Of a stretch of DNA of 64,000 bases, positions 7,321-15,085 are shown piece by piece (the first letter of the stretch is position 1; each line of letters begins with the position of its first letter). This DNA comes from an uncultured Clostridia bacterium. GTDB lineage: Bacteria > Bacillota > Clostridia > TANB77 > CAG-465. Where the stretch lies: positions 1-64,000 of the forward strand of contig CARYZD010000008.1 of NCBI GenBank assembly GCA_949106495.1, given 5' to 3'. The notes under the pieces are model-generated. The model did not search any database and was not told the DNA's origin. It saw nothing but the letters and a program-made list of their open reading frames with translations. A program made the position numbers and the translations under genes.

Positions 7321-8214
7321 CTATAATGTTGAAGCATCAACATATCTTACTGGTTTAATATCAAAATTAACTGGTTGAGATAATGCCTTCACTATATTTT
7401 CTCTTATATTTCCTCTTCTATAATCTATATCATTTTCTTCTGATTGAATGCATTGTTTCAAGCTTCCACAACTAGTAACTCTTAAATGCATCTTTTTACA
7501 AACATCACATTCTCTAATTCTGCAATGTGAATGAAAAAAAGTGACAGCAGTAAAATCTCCATTCATTCCATGCCATTCTCTAAATTTATCATCAAATTTA
7601 GCTGATAAATTAAAATCTGATAATATTTTTTCTTTCATTTCTAAGTATTCTTTTCCAGTAGATTCTGCTACTTCATTATTTACTTCTTCCAATATTTTAA
7701 TTCTAATGCCATTATCATATGACCATTTAACTAACTTATATAAATTATCATAATCTCCATTAAAAACAGTAGAAATAGTAATATTAACACCACTGTTTTT
7801 TACTCTTAAAACATTTTCTAATGCTTGTTTAGAACTAATTCCAATCGGAGATTGTTTTGATATTGGCGCATCAAAATAATCTATTCCAACAACTACCCTA
7901 TATATCCAACCTTTTTGAATCATATACATTAGCTTTTCTATTTCTATTATATTAGTATTAATTCCAACTTTTAAATGATATTTTTCTGAAAGCATTTCAC
8001 AAATATCAAAAATTTCTTTATGTATTAAAGGTTCGCCACCAGTTATTCTAACCTGTTCCAAATTCAAATCATATGAATTTTTTATTAATTCTTCTATATC
8101 GTCTTTACTTAACTGATTAATAACATGATTTCCTTCATTGTGGCAATATACACATTTCATATTACAACCTGATGTTATAGATATTCTATATTCATTCTTT
8201 GGCAATTGTAACAT
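7321..8214 (-). CDS. MoaA-like radical SAM protein
   Basis: The 297-residue radical SAM enzyme has the CxxxCxxC cluster motif at residues about 17-24 (SGCNMKCVYCHNEG) followed by the GGEP motif (VRITGGEPLIH). The C-terminus carries further cysteines in CRIRECDVCKKMHL and TSCGSLKQC. Their spacing recalls the second [4Fe-4S] site and the R-x-T-x-x-G-x-L-x-x-C signature of MoaA. No other molybdenum-cofactor gene is near, so a true MoaA role is unlikely. Context (nucleotidyltransferase 27 bp upstream, Nudix hydrolase 15 bp downstream) points to nucleotide-derived small-molecule chemistry. The product is unknown. Confidence 0.85.
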   Translation of the reverse strand: MLQLPKNEYRISITSGCNMKCVYCHNEGNHVINQLSKDDIEELIKNSYDLNLEQVRITGGEPLIHKEIFDICEMLSEKYHLKVGINTNIIEIEKLMYMIQKGWIYRVVVGIDYFDAPISKQSPIGISSKQALENVLRVKNSGVNITISTVFNGDYDNLYKLVKWSYDNGIRIKILEEVNNEVAESTGKEYLEMKEKILSDFNLSAKFDDKFREWHGMNGDFTAVTFFHSHCRIRECDVCKKMHLRVTSCGSLKQCIQSEENDIDYRRGNIRENIVKALSQPVNFDIKPVRYVDASTL

Positions 8215-8241
8215 TTTTTACTTCCTCACTTTCAACGTTTA

Positions 8242-9015
8242 TTAATACCTTTTCTTTCCTATATCTATTCTCAAATCATCATAATTAATATCATATTCTC
8301 TTACTGCGTAATTAAAAAAATTATTAACTCTTTCAACTTTTTCTTCTTTAGAAATCCCTTCTTCAATCGTTTTCATAAATAAATCTATAAACTCTTGTTC
8401 TGGAATTTTCTTATGCTGTGCTTTTTGTAAATTTTCATTAGTATACATTTTATACACTTTTGCTTGAGAAAAGTTTGAAAATCCTTTTAATTTATGGTAA
8501 AAGTCTCTTATTTTCTCAACTGTTAAGTAATAAAAGTTTTCAAAATATGGATCATTTTGAATTCGTAATTCATTTGTTGAAATTACAGCCTTCCTTAATG
8601 AAGCAATTTGATATATTGCTTCATGTTTAGTATATCCAGGTAAAGGTCTAGAATATTTTTCTTTTACATACTCAATTAATTCTTTTACTTTACCATTTCT
8701 ATCAAATATTACTTCCCCAAATCCTAAAATTGATAAAAGAGAATCTTCACATTTCATATAATCTGAATTCGCTCTTTCATAAACCTTAGATACTGTTCTT
8801 TCATAATATTCAACTTGTATTCCATTTACATTCTTAAATCCTTTAATTTGGTTTGCATCTGTATCATCATTAAATAAAATCATTAGGTCAATATCTGAAA
8901 ATTCATTATATGTACCTGTGTGAAAACTACCATAAAAGACAATACCTTCAACATCTTTATTTTTCAAATAATTCATTTCATCTATGAATTTATTTAAAGC
9001 TTCTCTATAGTTCAT
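8242..9015 (-). CDS. nucleotidyltransferase-domain protein
   Basis: This 257-residue protein has the Pol-beta superfamily signature G-S-x(10)-D-x-D, visible as GSFHTGTYNEFSDIDLMILF at residues about 28-47. This would transfer a nucleotide to a small molecule, RNA or protein. The C-terminal 130 residues are helical and HEPN/aminoglycoside-nucleotidyltransferase-like in character. It is the first gene of an operon with a MoaA-like radical SAM enzyme and a Nudix hydrolase. Antibiotic resistance (ANT type), toxin-antitoxin (MNT type) and biosynthetic use are all possible. The radical SAM partner favours biosynthesis. Confidence 0.75.
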   Translation of the reverse strand: MNYREALNKFIDEMNYLKNKDVEGIVFYGSFHTGTYNEFSDIDLMILFNDDTDANQIKGFKNVNGIQVEYYERTVSKVYERANSDYMKCEDSLLSILGFGEVIFDRNGKVKELIEYVKEKYSRPLPGYTKHEAIYQIASLRKAVISTNELRIQNDPYFENFYYLTVEKIRDFYHKLKGFSNFSQAKVYKMYTNENLQKAQHKKIPEQEFIDLFMKTIEEGISKEEKVERVNNFFNYAVREYDINYDDLRIDIGKKRY

Positions 9016-9038
9016 TTTTCACTCCATTTAAATAAAAA

Positions 9039-9074
9039 AATCCAATAGAAATTTTTATAAATTTCCACTGGATT
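9039..9074 (-). terminator. terminator of the VirB4-like operon
   Basis: On the minus strand a long imperfect hairpin (AATCCA...TGGATT arms with internal mismatches) is followed by seven T. It closes the operon running from 13672 to 9147. Confidence 0.75.
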
Positions 9075-9146
9075 TCATTATATCATATTATCACTTGTTT
9101 TTCAATAGTAACAAGTTAATAATTTTACATAATTGTTTTTCATAAT

Positions 9147-9302
9147 TTAAATTTCAATTATAATTATCTTTTGCTCAATTTTTACATTTTTAGTTTCTCT
9201 TTCTTTTAATTCATCTGATACATCATTTATATTTCCTAAATATATTTTTTTACCATCTTCATAAATTTCAACATCATAATTTCTTATATCTTTTATCCAC
9301 AT
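9147..9302 (-). CDS. 51-residue hypothetical protein
   Basis: This short ORF runs from ATG at 9302 and starts MWIKDIRNYDVEIYEDGKK. It is rich in Lys, Glu and Ile, with alternating strand-like segments, and ends KIIIIEI. TTTAGGAGTTCATA gives a good ribosome site. It follows the YlbF-like gene by 9 bp, so it is the last gene of the VirB4-like operon, before the terminator. No family recognised. Confidence 0.6.
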   Translation of the reverse strand: MWIKDIRNYDVEIYEDGKKIYLGNINDVSDELKERETKNVKIEQKIIIIEI

Positions 9303-9311
9303 TATGAACTC

Positions 9312-9650
9312 CTAAAATTTAACTAATTCTTCAATGGCCTCACCCATAGATTTTTGTAAATCTGCAAGAATAATGTTTATTTTCATTTCACATTCAAGAA
9401 TTTTTCTACAATCTTCATTTTTAATAACAATAGAATACAAATTTTCCATTTCTTTTTGTTTTTCTTCTGTTACATCTTGTCCATTAAGATATGCAATTTG
9501 TAATTCATTTTGTTTATCTTTAAAATCTTTAAGCATATTATATATATCTGTATTAGATTTTAAATTCTCCTTTAATTTCTTATATTCTGTGTACTCATCT
9601 GTCTTTTTAAAAGAAGAAACTAAATTATTAATGTTATCATAAAAATTCAT
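9312..9650 (-). CDS. YlbF/YmcA-family protein
   Basis: The 112-residue all-helical protein belongs to the Com_YlbF family. B. subtilis YlbF and YmcA form the RicAFT complex that aids RNase Y and affects sporulation, competence and biofilm formation. The typical two-helix layout is visible (YKKLKENLKSNTDIYNML, then ALKDFKDKQNELQ-like and CEMKINIILADLQKSM helices). I start at the ATG at 9650, 8 bases after AAGGTGAT. A GTG at 9659 sits inside that ribosome site. It lies in the VirB4/MinD operon, unlike the usual mutSL neighbourhood. The paralogue-specific function is unknown. Confidence 0.75.
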   Translation of the reverse strand: MNFYDNINNLVSSFKKTDEYTEYKKLKENLKSNTDIYNMLKDFKDKQNELQIAYLNGQDVTEEKQKEMENLYSIVIKNEDCRKILECEMKINIILADLQKSMGEAIEELVKF

Positions 9651-9713
9651 TGTAATCACCTTTCCTTATGTTAGTAATTATACAACAATTTGTTTAATTT
9701 TTAAACTATATTA

Positions 9714-10406
9714 TTAAAGTTTTTCCAAATTTGAACATATATCAAATTGAGTTTTTGTTAATTTTTTATTTTTTCTTGCAACTAACTCTGTAACATTTTG
9801 AATGATTGTATTTTCACTTATACAACTATTATCAAAAGAAACATTTTTCTTCATCTTTTTTAACTTGCCTGCAATATCTTTAATATCTGTTAAGTTAAAT
9901 TTATCATAAGCGTCATACCACTCATTGCACATATCTTTAAATGTTTCAACTTTATCTAAACATTTAGTTATACCAGTATACACTTTTGCTTTAAAATCCT
10001 TACTTAAAACAAAGCTTTTTAAATTATCAAAATAATCTTCTATGTAATTATAGAATAAATGACCATACTTTTTAGCATTTTCAACCATATCTATTCCTAT
10101 ATTAATCGATTTTGCCAAACCACCTTCAAATGCAGTTTCTATCATTTTATCTATATTTTCAAGCTCATCTTCTTTAATTCCAATTAATCCTAACCCTTCA
10201 GCTATACTACTACTTACTGCAACTTTTAAAATATTTTTAAATTCTCCTTCATCTAAAGCTCCTTTTATATCAGATAATATATCCTTTATATGTTCATTAA
10301 CAGGCATTGCCCTAATTATATAATTTGATCCTTTACTTATAATTTTAGTAATAATTCCTATTATTTCTTCTTTATTTTTCTCTATTGTTAATTTGTTTTC
10401 TTTCAT
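9714..10406 (-). CDS. hypothetical helical protein of the VirB4-like operon
   Basis: The 230-residue protein is predominantly helical, with a central amphipathic or weakly hydrophobic part (LKVAVSSSIAEGLGLIG, GGLAKSINIGIDMVENAKK) but no clear membrane segment. No family recognised. Its ATG overlaps the end of the MinD-like gene by 4 bp (ATGA type), implying translational coupling. That makes it a likely partner of the ATPases upstream. It could be a structural or cargo protein of the putative machine, but nothing in the sequence proves that. Confidence 0.65.
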   Translation of the reverse strand: MKENKLTIEKNKEEIIGIITKIISKGSNYIIRAMPVNEHIKDILSDIKGALDEGEFKNILKVAVSSSIAEGLGLIGIKEDELENIDKMIETAFEGGLAKSINIGIDMVENAKKYGHLFYNYIEDYFDNLKSFVLSKDFKAKVYTGITKCLDKVETFKDMCNEWYDAYDKFNLTDIKDIAGKLKKMKKNVSFDNSCISENTIIQNVTELVARKNKKLTKTQFDICSNLEKL

Positions 10407-11530
10407 CTTTTATCATCTCCTAAATTTAATATTTTGTTTACTATTTTAAGTTTAAATTTTTCAAATCTGATTATTCCTATTTCTTTTAAAACTATGCTTA
10501 AATTATGTCTTACCACATATTTAATATTATTTCTATATTTTAACCAATTGCAATTTATAATAAATCCAGATATAAACATATTATATTCCTTACTACATTT
10601 TTTAAAATTGTTTATCCAATTACTTTTATTACATATAATTATTGATTTTGACAACATTTCTTTTTCAACATAAATAGTATCCATTTTGAAATTTTTTATC
10701 TGTCTTTTTCCAGGTTCTATAACATGAACTATGTTAAAATTCTTTTCCTTTGCTAAATTATATATTTTATTTAACATTAAGGTTGAAGTATCTATTATTA
10801 TATAATCGTAAAATGGTTTTAAACTATCTATTATTTTTAGTAATTTATCATTATTTGGTATACCTATACTTTTAGAATTTAAAATATATTTTAAATTATT
10901 ATGTCTTAAGTCACTGCTTTCATAATTGGAAATATTTTTTAATTTATTATTTATAACATCATTTATATAATCTGGAAGTGAATAATTTTTATTCATATTT
11001 AAATATGTATCCATTGTTGGATTTAATAAATCTAAATCAAGAACTAAAACTTTTTTATTATATCTACTAGCAATTATTTTTCCTAATATTAATGCTGTTA
11101 TAGTCTTTCCTACTCCTCTACTTCCAGTCACACAAATAACTTTATTTTTAGAGTCCAAATTTTGTTTTTCTTTATATACAATCATTTTAGGATTTTCAAT
11201 TAAATCTATTAAATCATCAAATATAAATTCATTACCTTCAATTATATTAAACACTTCTTTTGAAAACAAAAACTCTTTTAAATTTTGACTTAGTTCTTTT
11301 AATAGAACAATAATTCTTATCTTACTATTTTTATTTTTTATATTATTTATTAACTCTTTAAACTCAATATCATCATTATTTTTTCTAATTATAATAATCT
11401 CTTCATTTTCAGTTATATAATCTAATATATTATTTTTTGTCTCTATAACAAATATTTCATGCTTTGAATAATATAAATTCTTTAGCTTTTCTTCTATATT
11501 TTTATTATTAAGTGATAAAATCATTCTCAT
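10403..11530 (-). CDS. MinD/CpaE-like P-loop ATPase with N-terminal receiver-like part
   Basis: In this 375-residue protein, residues 1-120 look like a divergent receiver-type alpha/beta domain (IIVLLKELSQNLKEFLFSKE). A deviant Walker A follows at about 133 (CVTGSRGVGKTITALILG), then the A'-like VLVLDLDLLNPTMDTYL and a later DTSTLML segment. This is the plan of CpaE/TadZ, the localisation ATPases of type IV pilus-like systems, and of MinD/ParA proteins. No ParB or pilus genes are adjacent. Instead its start overlaps the VirB4-like gene by 23 bp. A role in positioning a VirB4-dependent assembly is inferred. Confidence 0.75.
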   Translation of the reverse strand: MRMILSLNNKNIEEKLKNLYYSKHEIFVIETKNNILDYITENEEIIIIRKNNDDIEFKELINNIKNKNSKIRIIVLLKELSQNLKEFLFSKEVFNIIEGNEFIFDDLIDLIENPKMIVYKEKQNLDSKNKVICVTGSRGVGKTITALILGKIIASRYNKKVLVLDLDLLNPTMDTYLNMNKNYSLPDYINDVINNKLKNISNYESSDLRHNNLKYILNSKSIGIPNNDKLLKIIDSLKPFYDYIIIDTSTLMLNKIYNLAKEKNFNIVHVIEPGKRQIKNFKMDTIYVEKEMLSKSIIICNKSNWINNFKKCSKEYNMFISGFIINCNWLKYRNNIKYVVRHNLSIVLKEIGIIRFEKFKLKIVNKILNLGDDKR

Positions 11531-13172
11531 TTATAATCTCTCTTTCAAATTGGTTTGCTTTAATTTTTAACTTTAAATTGCTTTTATCTACATTTACAAT
11601 TACTTCTCCCTTTTTTAAACCTAATAACTCATCATAATTTATATCTTTTATTTTAGTATTTAAAAATATTTGGTTAAATTTAAAAAATAGTTTAAAACAA
11701 GAATTATTTAAAATGCTATTTGCATATAATCCATTTTTATACTCAAATAAATCTTCTACATCTTGAGTAGCTGTAATAATTGATGCCTTTTTCTTTCTTA
11801 TAGTTTTATATAAATTAAAAACATCATTTACTAATTCATCATTTTGTATATATTTCCAAACTTCATCTATATAAATTATAGTTTCATATTCTCCTAAATA
11901 ATTTTCTAGGATTTCTTTAATAATAATTGATATGAGTTTAGGTGTATTAAATATATTTTTTATATTTAATACAAATAACATATTGTTTTCATTAATATCT
12001 GTTTTCTTTGAAAAAAATTTTAATTCATTTTGGATGGCATGACTTAATATATTTTTTTGTTCTTGATTATCTATATCTTCAACTAAGTCTATAAGTGTAG
12101 GAAATTTTTCTTTACTTATTATCTTGTTTTCTAAACTTACTATTTTAGTATTATCTATAGTAAATATAGAATTAACATCTTTTGTAATATTAAACTTATT
12201 ATATAATTTATAAATTCTATCTTTTAAATAGTCTCTATTGATATTGCAAAAATTAGAAATAAAATTTAGTACTTTATTTATTTTACTTTCTAAATAATCT
12301 TCTTCTATTAAATCTTTTTTTCTTATTTCTAGAATATTATAATACTTAGATTTAAACATTATTTGGCCATCTAGACCATTGCAAACATTTTCGTATTCTC
12401 CTTCAATATCTAAAATTATTTGTTTTCTCTCAAGAAAAAAGTTTCTAATAATAAATACCTTCATAAAATATGATTTTCCACTACCACTACATCCAAATAT
12501 ACACATATTGGAATTTTCATATTTTAAATTAAATATATTTAGCATACATAACCTTTTTCTTTCTGTATATCCAATAATAATACCTCCGTTATCTACAAAA
12601 TTCGTCAAATAAAAAGGAAAAATATTAGATAGTGCATTAGTTGTAAGATAGATATTATTTAAATATTTATTATTTTTAATACATATTGGAAGATTAAATA
12701 AATAGAATTGTAAATGTCTAAAATTAGTAATTTCTGAAGAAATTCCCTTTGAATAAAATTTTGATTTAATTGATAAAATATTTTTAAATAATTGATTTAA
12801 ATCATTAGAATAAAAAGTTAATATTATTGAAACGTCATATATTTCTTGATTTTCAATTTGAAGTTTTTTTCTAAGTTCTGAAGCATCTTCTTTTGCTTTA
12901 CTTATTACATCAATATTTCTTTGATTACTATTTATAGTATTTAATTCACTTTGAGCAGTACCAATACTAAATGTAATATCGTTTAATATTTTTACTGAAT
13001 CTAGCTTATTAATAAATATTGACATGTCAAAATCTAAATTATATGGTAAATCTTTTACAAAATCTAAAAAGAATATATTTTCAGGTAATTCCTTAATATA
13101 AATAGATTGAATATATTTATTATTTACTTTTAGATAATTAAAATTAGTGTTTTCTACTATGTCTGGTAACAT
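11508..13172 (-). CDS. VirB4/TraC-like ATPase
   Basis: The 554-residue ATPase resembles the energising component of type IV secretion systems. Walker A is at about residue 230 (FGCSGSGKSYFMKVF), Walker B near 435 (TIIYIDEVWKYI), followed by the sensor-like IITATQDVEDLF. The N-terminal 200 residues match the TraC/VirB4 N-domain pattern in general shape. It lies 11 bp after a 162-residue ORF that looks like the missing extreme N-terminus, so the protein may be split. No relaxase, coupling protein, VirB6 or pilin gene accompanies it, so this is an orphan or repurposed VirB4. No in-frame CGG occurs. Confidence 0.8.
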   Translation of the reverse strand: MLPDIVENTNFNYLKVNNKYIQSIYIKELPENIFFLDFVKDLPYNLDFDMSIFINKLDSVKILNDITFSIGTAQSELNTINSNQRNIDVISKAKEDASELRKKLQIENQEIYDVSIILTFYSNDLNQLFKNILSIKSKFYSKGISSEITNFRHLQFYLFNLPICIKNNKYLNNIYLTTNALSNIFPFYLTNFVDNGGIIIGYTERKRLCMLNIFNLKYENSNMCIFGCSGSGKSYFMKVFIIRNFFLERKQIILDIEGEYENVCNGLDGQIMFKSKYYNILEIRKKDLIEEDYLESKINKVLNFISNFCNINRDYLKDRIYKLYNKFNITKDVNSIFTIDNTKIVSLENKIISKEKFPTLIDLVEDIDNQEQKNILSHAIQNELKFFSKKTDINENNMLFVLNIKNIFNTPKLISIIIKEILENYLGEYETIIYIDEVWKYIQNDELVNDVFNLYKTIRKKKASIITATQDVEDLFEYKNGLYANSILNNSCFKLFFKFNQIFLNTKIKDINYDELLGLKKGEVIVNVDKSNLKLKIKANQFEREIINENDFIT

Positions 13173-13183
13173 ATTTAAATTTT

Positions 13184-13672
13184 TTATACTAAAATCTCCT
13201 TATTAAGATTTTCATATAATATATTTTGTAAATCATTTTTGGATTTAATTCTTTTAGTGTTACATCCAACATAGTCTAATTTTTTTATTATCTCATCTAT
13301 TTGTGTAATATCATATTGGCACTCTCTATCTAAAGATATAACAATATAATACTTTGTAGTATAAATTATCTGATTTTCCAGTTCTTTACTTATACTTTCA
13401 ATATAGCCATTCATTAAATTCACATATGATTGCCTTGCATCTTGGTTTATTATTTTAGTAAGATTATTAATATAATTTTCGACATTAATTTTTTTATTAG
13501 AAATAAAAATTTGAAATTCAAAATTGAGTTCTCTTAATAACTCATTGTAAAGATTTAAAATATTTGATTGAACATCCATTGAAAAATTTAAAAATGTGAC
13601 AGGTTCTATTTCATATATGTATATTTTCTTAACTTTTTCACCATCTTTAGCTAAAATATACGTGTCAGTCAC
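13184..13672 (-). CDS. VirB4 N-terminal-domain-like protein
   Basis: The 162-residue protein contains IYEIEPVTFLNFSMDVQSNI and FEFQIFISNKKINVENYI. This is the arrangement seen at the N-terminus of Gram-positive VirB4/TraC proteins (sensing or membrane-associated domain), followed by a coiled helical segment and the strand YYIVISLDRE. It directly precedes the ATPase gene with 11 bp of spacing. I read it as a split N-terminal half rather than a frameshift, since both ORFs have their own start and stop and no simple frame change joins them. The gene start follows a 190-bp non-coding region that must hold the operon promoter. Confidence 0.65.
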   Translation of the reverse strand: MTDTYILAKDGEKVKKIYIYEIEPVTFLNFSMDVQSNILNLYNELLRELNFEFQIFISNKKINVENYINNLTKIINQDARQSYVNLMNGYIESISKELENQIIYTTKYYIVISLDRECQYDITQIDEIIKKLDYVGCNTKRIKSKNDLQNILYENLNKEILV

Positions 13673-13864
13673 ATCAATTAGATTAAATAAATTATTTACA
13701 TTTTCATACTTTATATCTCATCCCTCCCCCTCACATATAATCTTATACCACTTAACAGACAATCCGTCAATATTTTTTTATTATTTTTTTGTCGCAACTT
13801 TCGACACATATAATCACAAAGATAGAAAAAGTGCATATAATTTAAATATATAGGAGATGATAAT

Positions 13865-14023
13865 ATGAATGATAATAACGAATTAAATCAAAAACTTATG
13901 GGCGTACTTGGTTCTTTAGATAAAGATAAAATCGAACAAGTAACAAGAATGGTTCAAAACATGTCAAGTGATGATTTAAATAATATTGCAAAACTATTTG
14001 GGATTAAACCTAATAGAAAATAA
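13865..14023 (+). CDS. 52-residue protein, first of a sporulation-associated-type trio
   Basis: The small acidic/basic helical protein begins MNDNNELNQKLMGVLGSLDK and ends GIKPNRK. TATAGGAGATGATAAT precedes the ATG. Its stop overlaps the next start (TAATG), so it is translationally coupled. Similar tiny proteins occur in front of Asn-rich proteins with a LKPFL motif in Clostridia, as far as I recall. Function unknown. Confidence 0.6.
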   Translation: MNDNNELNQKLMGVLGSLDKDKIEQVTRMVQNMSSDDLNNIAKLFGIKPNRK

Positions 14024-14418
14024 TGAATGAAGAAAATAAGGATGCATTAAATAACTTAATAAATAGCATCCAAGAAAAAATGGGAAATAATGTAGAAATT
14101 AGTGATGAGTCAACTCCAAATATCTCATCACTACTTAATACATTAAATTCAAATAATAAATCATCACAGCAAACTGAATCAGAAAATAATACCAATAATA
14201 CAAGTAATACTAATATATTTGACTCAATTGATCCAAGTATTTTCTTAAAAATCCAACAAGTAATGAGTGCAATGAACAGTACTTCTCCTCAAAAAGATTT
14301 ACTAATTTCTTTAAAACCATTTTTAAGAAAATCTCGACAAGATAAGATGAGTGATTATCTAACAATATTAAGTGTAATATCTATCCTAGAATCATTTAAA
14401 AATAAAGGTAGTGATTAA
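14023..14418 (+). CDS. Asn/Ser-rich protein with C-terminal LKPFL-R motif
   Basis: The 131-residue protein has a low-complexity middle (residues about 45-70, Asn, Ser and Thr rich) and a C-terminal helical motif, LISLKPFLRKSRQDKMSDYL. I recognise this motif from conserved hypothetical proteins of spore-forming Clostridia. It is second in a three-gene overlapping operon. No catalytic motif or membrane segment is present. A spore-coat or sporulation role is only inferred from distribution and context (Spo0E-like peptide convergent, cwlD nearby). Confidence 0.6.
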   Translation: MNEENKDALNNLINSIQEKMGNNVEISDESTPNISSLLNTLNSNNKSSQQTESENNTNNTSNTNIFDSIDPSIFLKIQQVMSAMNSTSPQKDLLISLKPFLRKSRQDKMSDYLTILSVISILESFKNKGSD

Positions 14419-14419
14419 T

Positions 14420-14812
14420 ATGTTCCGTCAAAATTTTTATCCATATCGTTATAATAATTATAATAGCTATAATAATGTAAACTATTATAATCCTAACAGT
14501 AATTATGCAAATATAGAAAAAAAAGATACTGTCTCGCAAGAAAACGAAACAATACCTTTTAAAGATTTCCAAAATGATGAAAATAATAATAGTGTTAATA
14601 ACAATATTAAAAATGATGAAATCAATAATGCACAATCACGAAAACAATCTGGTTTTAATATATTAGGATTTTCATTTGAAATTGATGATTTAATTATTAT
14701 AGGATTAATTATATTATTATTTTTAGAATCAGATAAAAATTATGCTTTAATTATTATCTTAGGATTAATACTACTAAATGTTAATTTAAGTGATATTCTT
14801 AATATCTTTTAA
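14420..14812 (+). CDS. Tyr/Asn-rich protein with C-terminal hydrophobic tail
   Basis: The protein has about 130 residues. The N-terminal 25 residues are Tyr/Asn rich (FYPYRYNNYNSYNNVNYYNP), like coat-type low-complexity tails. The C-terminal 55 residues contain ILGFSFEIDDLIIIG followed by two hydrophobic segments separated by a charged turn (ESDKN). I chose the ATG at 14420 with AAAGGTAGTGAT upstream; a GTG at 14411 overlaps the previous gene. The family is a conserved hypothetical one in Clostridia. The tail probably inserts in a membrane. Confidence 0.6.
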   Translation: MFRQNFYPYRYNNYNSYNNVNYYNPNSNYANIEKKDTVSQENETIPFKDFQNDENNNSVNNNIKNDEINNAQSRKQSGFNILGFSFEIDDLIIIGLIILLFLESDKNYALIIILGLILLNVNLSDILNIF

Positions 14813-14935
14813 ATATAGTTCTGCTAGTAGCTTATCAATTTCTACACTTGTCTCTAAAATCTGTGAATAAGGACATCCTACTTCAATTTCTTTGTTAAGT
14901 TTTTCTTTTAATTCTTCAATTTTCTCTAATATCAT
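14786..14935 (-). CDS. Spo0E-like small protein
   Basis: The 49-residue protein (start ATG at 14935, AGAGGAGAAATGT upstream) is built of two helices. The second carries SVEIDKLLAELY, close to the SxxLDxLIxxYY signature of Spo0E aspartyl-phosphate phosphatases, which dephosphorylate Spo0A~P and delay sporulation. Its 3' end overlaps that of the convergent Tyr-rich gene by 27 bp. The canonical Ser and Asp of the signature are present. Identification rests on this short motif and on size. Confidence 0.65.
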   Translation of the reverse strand: MILEKIEELKEKLNKEIEVGCPYSQILETSVEIDKLLAELYLKDIKNIT

Positions 14936-15030
14936 ACATTTCTCCTCTTTTTTTGTATTTATACCACTAGTACATCAAATAGTCAATACATTTTGGTATA
15001 CAATTCATCGCAAGTTTCGACAAATGCCAA

Positions 15031-15066
15031 AAATAGCCTACATAATTAGTGTATGTAGGTACTATT
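15031..15066. terminator. hairpin terminator downstream of the yfmH-like gene
   Basis: CCTACATA pairs with TATGTAGG, extended by AAATAG/CTATTT flanks, in the 150-bp gap between the Spo0E-like gene and the peptidase gene. It is A/T-flanked on both sides and could work both ways. Confidence 0.65.
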
Positions 15067-15085
15067 TTATTATTATATTATCTAT

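Noticed and set aside
13184..13672. Frameshift joining the two VirB4-like ORFs
   Set aside because: Each has its own stop/start, an 11-bp gap separates them, and no CGG or simple shift makes one frame.
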